Shown one piece after another: positions 61,301 through 64,000 of a stretch of DNA of 64,000 bases. How positions within the stretch are numbered: position 1 is the stretch's first letter; each line of letters begins with the position of its first letter. The translations under genes were made by a program, and so were the position numbers. Source of the DNA: Pseudo-nitzschia pungens (taxonomy: Eukaryota; Bacillariophyta; Bacillariophyceae; Bacillariales; Bacillariaceae); the NCBI GenBank assembly GCA_037355855.1, contig CM074763.1:2790001-2854000 (forward strand), in the 5' to 3' direction. The notes beneath the pieces were generated by a model, which saw only the letters and a list, made by a program, of their open reading frames with translations, had not been told where the DNA came from and made no database searches.

Positions 61301-61857
61301 CACCTGCCATGGCGTCAGCGCAAAAGAATGCGGAAACTGGACATTCAGCAACGAACATCACAGCTGCCGAGGCGTCATCGAAAAAGAGTAAAGAAACTCA
61401 ACATGCAGCAACGAACACGACAGCTACCGAGGTGTCAAATGCAGCAACGAACACGACAGCTACCGAGGTGTCATTCAATAAAGAAACTCGACACGCAGCA
61501 ACGAACACGAAACCCCCTCCTACAGATGAATTCACAGAGGCAGCAGTCATATTGGTCTCGGTCAAAACCGAGCCAAATGACAAGAATAATCCGAAGGAGG
61601 ACATCCCGTTGGAAACTGAGGGTGAACTAAATCATGAACAAGCAAAGGAGCAGCCGGAAAATTTGCCAAAGGACGAAGCTGCCAAATCGAAGGCAGCGAT
61701 TAAAAAAGGGAGGAAATCAACGACTGCAAACGAAGTGTCCGCGAACCCTAGAACTCGGGGTCACAGCAGACGAAAACTTCCCTTGAAGAAAGAATCAACA
61801 TCGCAGGATATGCAATCAAGCAAGTCAATAATAATAATAATATACGTATTTAAATAA
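58387..61857 (+). CDS. Ulp1/SENP-type SUMO protease (C48) with long repeat-bearing tail
   Basis: This encodes 1156 residues from the ATG at 58387. The peptidase domain (about 95-300) has the Ulp1 entry D-Y-R-R-L-N-D-G-N-H-L-N-D-S-L and a complete catalytic set: His174 (N-L-H-W-N-L), Asp199 (I-F-D-S-L-G), Gln243 (H-R-Q-T-N-S) and Cys249 (F-D-C-G-V). It should cleave after the C-terminal Gly-Gly of SUMO or a related modifier. Residues ~328-400 are eight copies of a 9-residue repeat (E-S-D/E-E-T-K-E-A-A) from 27-bp DNA repeats. Further on are D-E-Q repeats encoded by GACGAACAG, basic nuclear-type patches, and A-T-N-T-T-A-T-E-V repeats. The final I-I-I-I-I-Y-V-F-K lies in the ATT tail of the adjoining retrotransposon, so the native C-terminus may be lost. 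Ulp1 genes are known passengers of MULE and KDZ transposons. Confidence 0.85.
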   Translation: MTMPINNVDDDEHCEERIELDTLRGWFRQAEPEDDYKQEDQEDQSFLANKERDDEVLVKFPFEATEAALEDASVNLSELSWRDPEPTNEPNTQTPIEILVSDYRRLNDGNHLNDSLLNLWMHWISRYSSDVYIFPTWFYTYLNSEGVEKVKSWVHFNIFDKKLLFFPTNVDNLHWNLSVVVNPGAINDDANSTYLLIFDSLGCEEDYKKGVRKNLVNWLNDRWNDETGPFSEVKIYEAKVHRQTNSFDCGVCVCRYALGMLQLKHSTELEAVQLCIASEDIFDFDVAEMKRFRRDLKTFIRRLSSLYEQTDCALKQHVQNEAAKNAESDETKEAAESDETKEAAESDETKEAAESDETKEAAESEETKEAAESEETKEAAESEETKEAAESEETKEAAQIAQNKETKEAAGTAPTDNMESEETNKDMNAKIGGIKKEEDEEPFIGKTIEDSHVSNPFFSKQTYATSVQADELFSFHKLDEDAVLFHDEQPFSPILSRWDWTPVVHPTIKHVNAMRDDPEAKFRFCEDRMFREYEYEHIDRSIEIHDVDENISFHPRLTGPYRRSVFFDNEVQLVENEKEGRPDPQIEEEEEDVRPDPPTWNDYNAELEVFTRDRPPYIIRADEQVCRSPYVVRTRRTDEREWRSPCRRTGRAEEQDEQDEQDEQENLPSRLAPRDLQKSFCDSSKELVLYYQNLLGVETTEREADHGSHESGTAIGSPYHALMSKTRGNNRVFSHALNQKSWPWEKKQLRVMAQSPGKQSARRPPPPILKRTRQKIPVDEKALADLVIHDERKPNSIQETSEANSIQEASKPKSIMLSSHNFHSFARTLRKSRAKKTTFHNRTVMYLVENLTNKREANTVNFLPRKRELHWKSIIGNTKEARGILAEIDDAVEQNHHKIIKRIKKDTCKNCVVNPSYSQIVLQAFAPDTSDDETDMDACSKKGGNLVGSKRKQPLAATASSMVSTKKARNTAPAMASAQKNAETGHSATNITAAEASSKKSKETQHAATNTTATEVSNAATNTTATEVSFNKETRHAATNTKPPPTDEFTEAAVILVSVKTEPNDKNNPKEDIPLETEGELNHEQAKEQPENLPKDEAAKSKAAIKKGRKSTTANEVSANPRTRGHSRRKLPLKKESTSQDMQSSKSIIIIIYVFK
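59355..59580. repeat. 27-bp tandem repeat inside the Ulp1 gene
   Basis: Eight near-identical 27-bp units (GCGGAAAGTGA(C/A)GAAACCAAGGAA plus GCT) lie in frame. The first four units read Asp (GAC) and the last four Glu (GAA) at one position, so the array probably grew by block duplication. Antisense frames are repeat shadows. Confidence 0.9.
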
Positions 61858-64000
61858 CTTTAATCACCAAAGGTGAAACTAAATTACTCAGTCTGTAACC
61901 AGACTTTAACGTCGCCTCCATCATAGAGTCAGGACCCCAAGTGGCAGAACGACAAATTTTCAAACAAACCTTGAAGATCAAGCAGGGAAAAAGACAAACA
62001 AGTCCCACAAAAGAGGGACTTGAGAGAAAGTGAAATGGGAATGAAGAGATTGGGATAAGATCCAGTATCAAAAGGGATGGGACAGGATAAGAAGCAGGAA
62101 CAGAAGACAAAACCAAGGTACAAAGTGTAATCAACCCTGAGGTCCAGTAAGCCAGGCTCTGAGAAGAGCAGCCTCTTGTTGGTATGGCTGCACTGGTGGG
62201 ACAGGCGCTGCATACTGCTTCCTTGCAAGGTGGATGGTTGCAAGCCACTGCCGCTTGGCAGTCAGGGTGTAACCTTGTAGGACGTGGAAAGGGGTTTGTA
62301 ACAGGGAGTGTGACTGGGGAAGTGCACCAGCTGCACCAATTGCCAATTCTGAAGTGATGGAAGCATCAAGAGATTGGTGTTGTTCAGCATCCAGGGTACC
62401 CCCAGGACCATGGAGTCGTTCATTCCTATAAGTCCAAAGATCCCAGGAGGTAAGAAAGAACTGATGGATGACAGCTGTAGCCCAACGTTTGGGAGAGCGC
62501 TTGCTTCCAATGTGGGAGTAGTAATCAGCCTGGATTTGATACCAGCGAGGAGACCACCTACCAAGAAGCCAGTTGTGCCAGCCAATAGTCCTCTGTGCCC
62601 TGACAGCAGACGCAATTGCAAGTGAGTAGGATGATGGATAAATGGTCTGGCCCTTCCGAACTCTGGTGAGAAGATCCACAATGGCAACAACCAATGATGG
62701 ATCAGTTTGTTCAACTTCAAGCCTCTTCTGCAGTGGTCCCTTGAAAGCTGACACACTGTGCTGTACTGCCCCAGTGTCCTTGCAGGAGAGCACATGAGAG
62801 ACCTTCTCGTTGTCTGCATCACACAATGGGCACCGGGAGTGATCCTGATACTGGTAGTGAAGTAGTTGGTTGCCAACACCAATGCATCCAGAAGCAAATT
62901 TGACAAACCACCGTTGCATGCCAGGAGGTAATCGCTTGAAGGCAGACAGATGGGCACACCAATGGATGGAACTCAAAACAGGTTGTGGAATGGGAATATC
63001 ATGGTGGGTCTGCCAGTATTTAAGAAGAGGAGGACCAGAAATGGCAACATGCAGAGCATTCTGATCAAACCTTGAACACTTGCATCCATTGAGAGAAAAT
63101 GCCCAAGGCTCAAACACAAGTCTGGGATAGTGATGGGCCGAAGCTCTATGAACAGAGAGAAAGGCCTTTGCCATGCTGTCAACCTGATGATTGCGAAGGG
63201 CCCACCAATCAAGAAAGATTCCAGCTTGATGGCCCTGAACCCACTGAAAGTGCACAGAGATTGGCAGGGCAGAAATCATGTTTCTGATGACATAAACATA
63301 ATCAAAAGACTTCTGGGAAATAACCAAAGGCCAAGATCCCTGAGCCTGTTTGAGAGCTGTGTCACCATCCAGAGCAATAGTGATAGAGCCAGAAGCAATA
63401 TCAAAAAGATTCACCAGAGCAGTGCAACAGGTGAGAACTCCAATGATACCCGCCAGTTCACTCCTGTAGGATGACTGATCCTCAGGGGATCCACTGACAA
63501 AATTACAGCCAGTGAGGAACAATGAAGCAGTCTTGGTGGAGGTATTGGGTGACAAAATGAATGCAGAAGTTCCTCTGAGAAGGTCCGGATCAAATGACCC
63601 ATCACAGACAGCACTGGCAATACCACTCTGGATAGCATCAACAAGGGGTTGACAGCCAGCCTGTGGTAGAGAATATTTGTGTAGAAGTACCCTTGGAGAC
63701 TCACAGAGTGCATCAAAGGCATCTACTGGGGAGTCTGGAAGAGAATCAAATGGATTGTACACCAGAGGATCCATGTCAGGAGGCTCAGAAACAAAGGCTG
63801 AGGACCCAACAACGCGGACAACTTGTCCACAAATAACAGGGCAGACAAGCACATCAGCACAGGCTGGTTTGTCAGAAATGAGTTCAGAAGTGACCCTGTA
63901 TCTGCCCCTGCCCTGGGAGGTGCTCACAATCCAGCCAGTAGAAGTTTTGAAGAATATTCTGTTGGTGGATGGAGACAAAAACCAAGGCCAAAGAGAAGCT
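61838..64000 (-). mobile_element. Non-LTR retrotransposon (LINE-like), 3' part
   Basis: The element is on the minus strand and runs off the right edge. Its visible part is the RNase H/zinc-finger end of the polyprotein, a ~270-bp 3' UTR (62130 to about 61860) and a terminal (ATT)n run at 61830-61845, a common type of 3' tail. The 3' junction falls at the last codons of the Ulp1 frame. Target duplication cannot be checked because the 5' end is outside. Confidence 0.75.
62131..64000 (-). CDS. LINE-type polyprotein, C-terminal RNase H and zinc-finger part (partial)
   Basis: The frame is open to the window edge, so the ~620 residues seen are only the C-terminal part; the endonuclease and reverse transcriptase lie outside. 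RNase H acids are visible: V-C-D-G-S-F, Y-R-S-E-L-A-G, A-L-D-G-D-T-A, and the last Asp in N-H-Q-V-D-S-M-A-K. Downstream is a C-P-L-C ... H-V-L-S-C finger (CxxC-x8-H-x4-C), as in I-, Tad- and diatom-type LINEs, in which it is thought to bind RNA. The final ~200 residues are Trp/Arg/Gln-rich and typical of diatom copies. No stop or shift breaks the visible part. Confidence 0.85.
   Translation of the reverse strand, partial: ASLWPWFLSPSTNRIFFKTSTGWIVSTSQGRGRYRVTSELISDKPACADVLVCPVICGQVVRVVGSSAFVSEPPDMDPLVYNPFDSLPDSPVDAFDALCESPRVLLHKYSLPQAGCQPLVDAIQSGIASAVCDGSFDPDLLRGTSAFILSPNTSTKTASLFLTGCNFVSGSPEDQSSYRSELAGIIGVLTCCTALVNLFDIASGSITIALDGDTALKQAQGSWPLVISQKSFDYVYVIRNMISALPISVHFQWVQGHQAGIFLDWWALRNHQVDSMAKAFLSVHRASAHHYPRLVFEPWAFSLNGCKCSRFDQNALHVAISGPPLLKYWQTHHDIPIPQPVLSSIHWCAHLSAFKRLPPGMQRWFVKFASGCIGVGNQLLHYQYQDHSRCPLCDADNEKVSHVLSCKDTGAVQHSVSAFKGPLQKRLEVEQTDPSLVVAIVDLLTRVRKGQTIYPSSYSLAIASAVRAQRTIGWHNWLLGRWSPRWYQIQADYYSHIGSKRSPKRWATAVIHQFFLTSWDLWTYRNERLHGPGGTLDAEQHQSLDASITSELAIGAAGALPQSHSLLQTPFHVLQGYTLTAKRQWLATIHLARKQYAAPVPPVQPYQQEAALLRAWLTGPQG

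Overview
The window reads as nuclear DNA of a photosynthetic stramenopile, most likely a pennate diatom; I cannot name the genus. Four genes begin with a signal peptide followed by the diatom plastid-entry motif (an 'ASAFAP'-like site with Phe at +1): DXS, a PPP-type phosphatase, a histidine phosphatase and a two-span membrane protein. Introns are few and mostly short, with GTAAGT, GTACGT or GTATGT donors. The Copia polyprotein resembles diatom CoDi elements. Housekeeping genes are GC-rich and well spaced on both strands, separated by AT-rich DNA full of short palindromic words.

Layout. 1-1.96 kb: 3' part of an unknown gene with one frame break. 2.0-8.5 kb: a Mutator-like (MULE) transposase, a divergent unknown gene and several tandem repeat arrays. 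8.9-30.6 kb: ATP23 peptidase, an atypical SDR, a plastid membrane protein, a UMP/CMP-type kinase (2 exons), a CXC/tesmin-like regulator whose frame breaks by +1 at a UUU_CGC site, a plastid histidine phosphatase, a Cys/His protein with a SUMO-interaction-like motif, DXS (4 exons, reconstructed here) and XAP5/FAM50. 31.1-37.1 kb: an intact Copia element with apparently identical 263-bp LTRs and a GAGAC target duplication. 37.1-40 kb: simple-repeat-rich DNA. 40-49.2 kb: PPP phosphatase, a second histidine phosphatase, CDC20 and S-adenosylmethionine synthetase (2 exons, first exon found by hand).

50.2-61.8 kb differs from the rest. It is more AT-rich, saturated with ACGAAC/GACGAACAG and TTCGCGAAC words in both genes and spacers, and holds a Harbinger-type DDE transposase, a Ulp1 (SUMO protease) protein with 9-residue repeats, and at least four unrecognised genes. 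I read it as a large mobile or accessory island; it is the best candidate here for an undescribed system. Its right end is abutted by a non-LTR retrotransposon (RNase H and zinc-finger end on the minus strand, running off the window), which probably supplied the last residues of the Ulp1 protein.

The ordinary genes do not form an operon-like unit. Their known roles are isoprenoid precursor synthesis in the plastid (DXS), methyl-donor supply (SAM synthetase), nucleotide phosphorylation, the cell cycle (CDC20, perhaps the CXC protein) and mitochondrial protein processing (ATP23).
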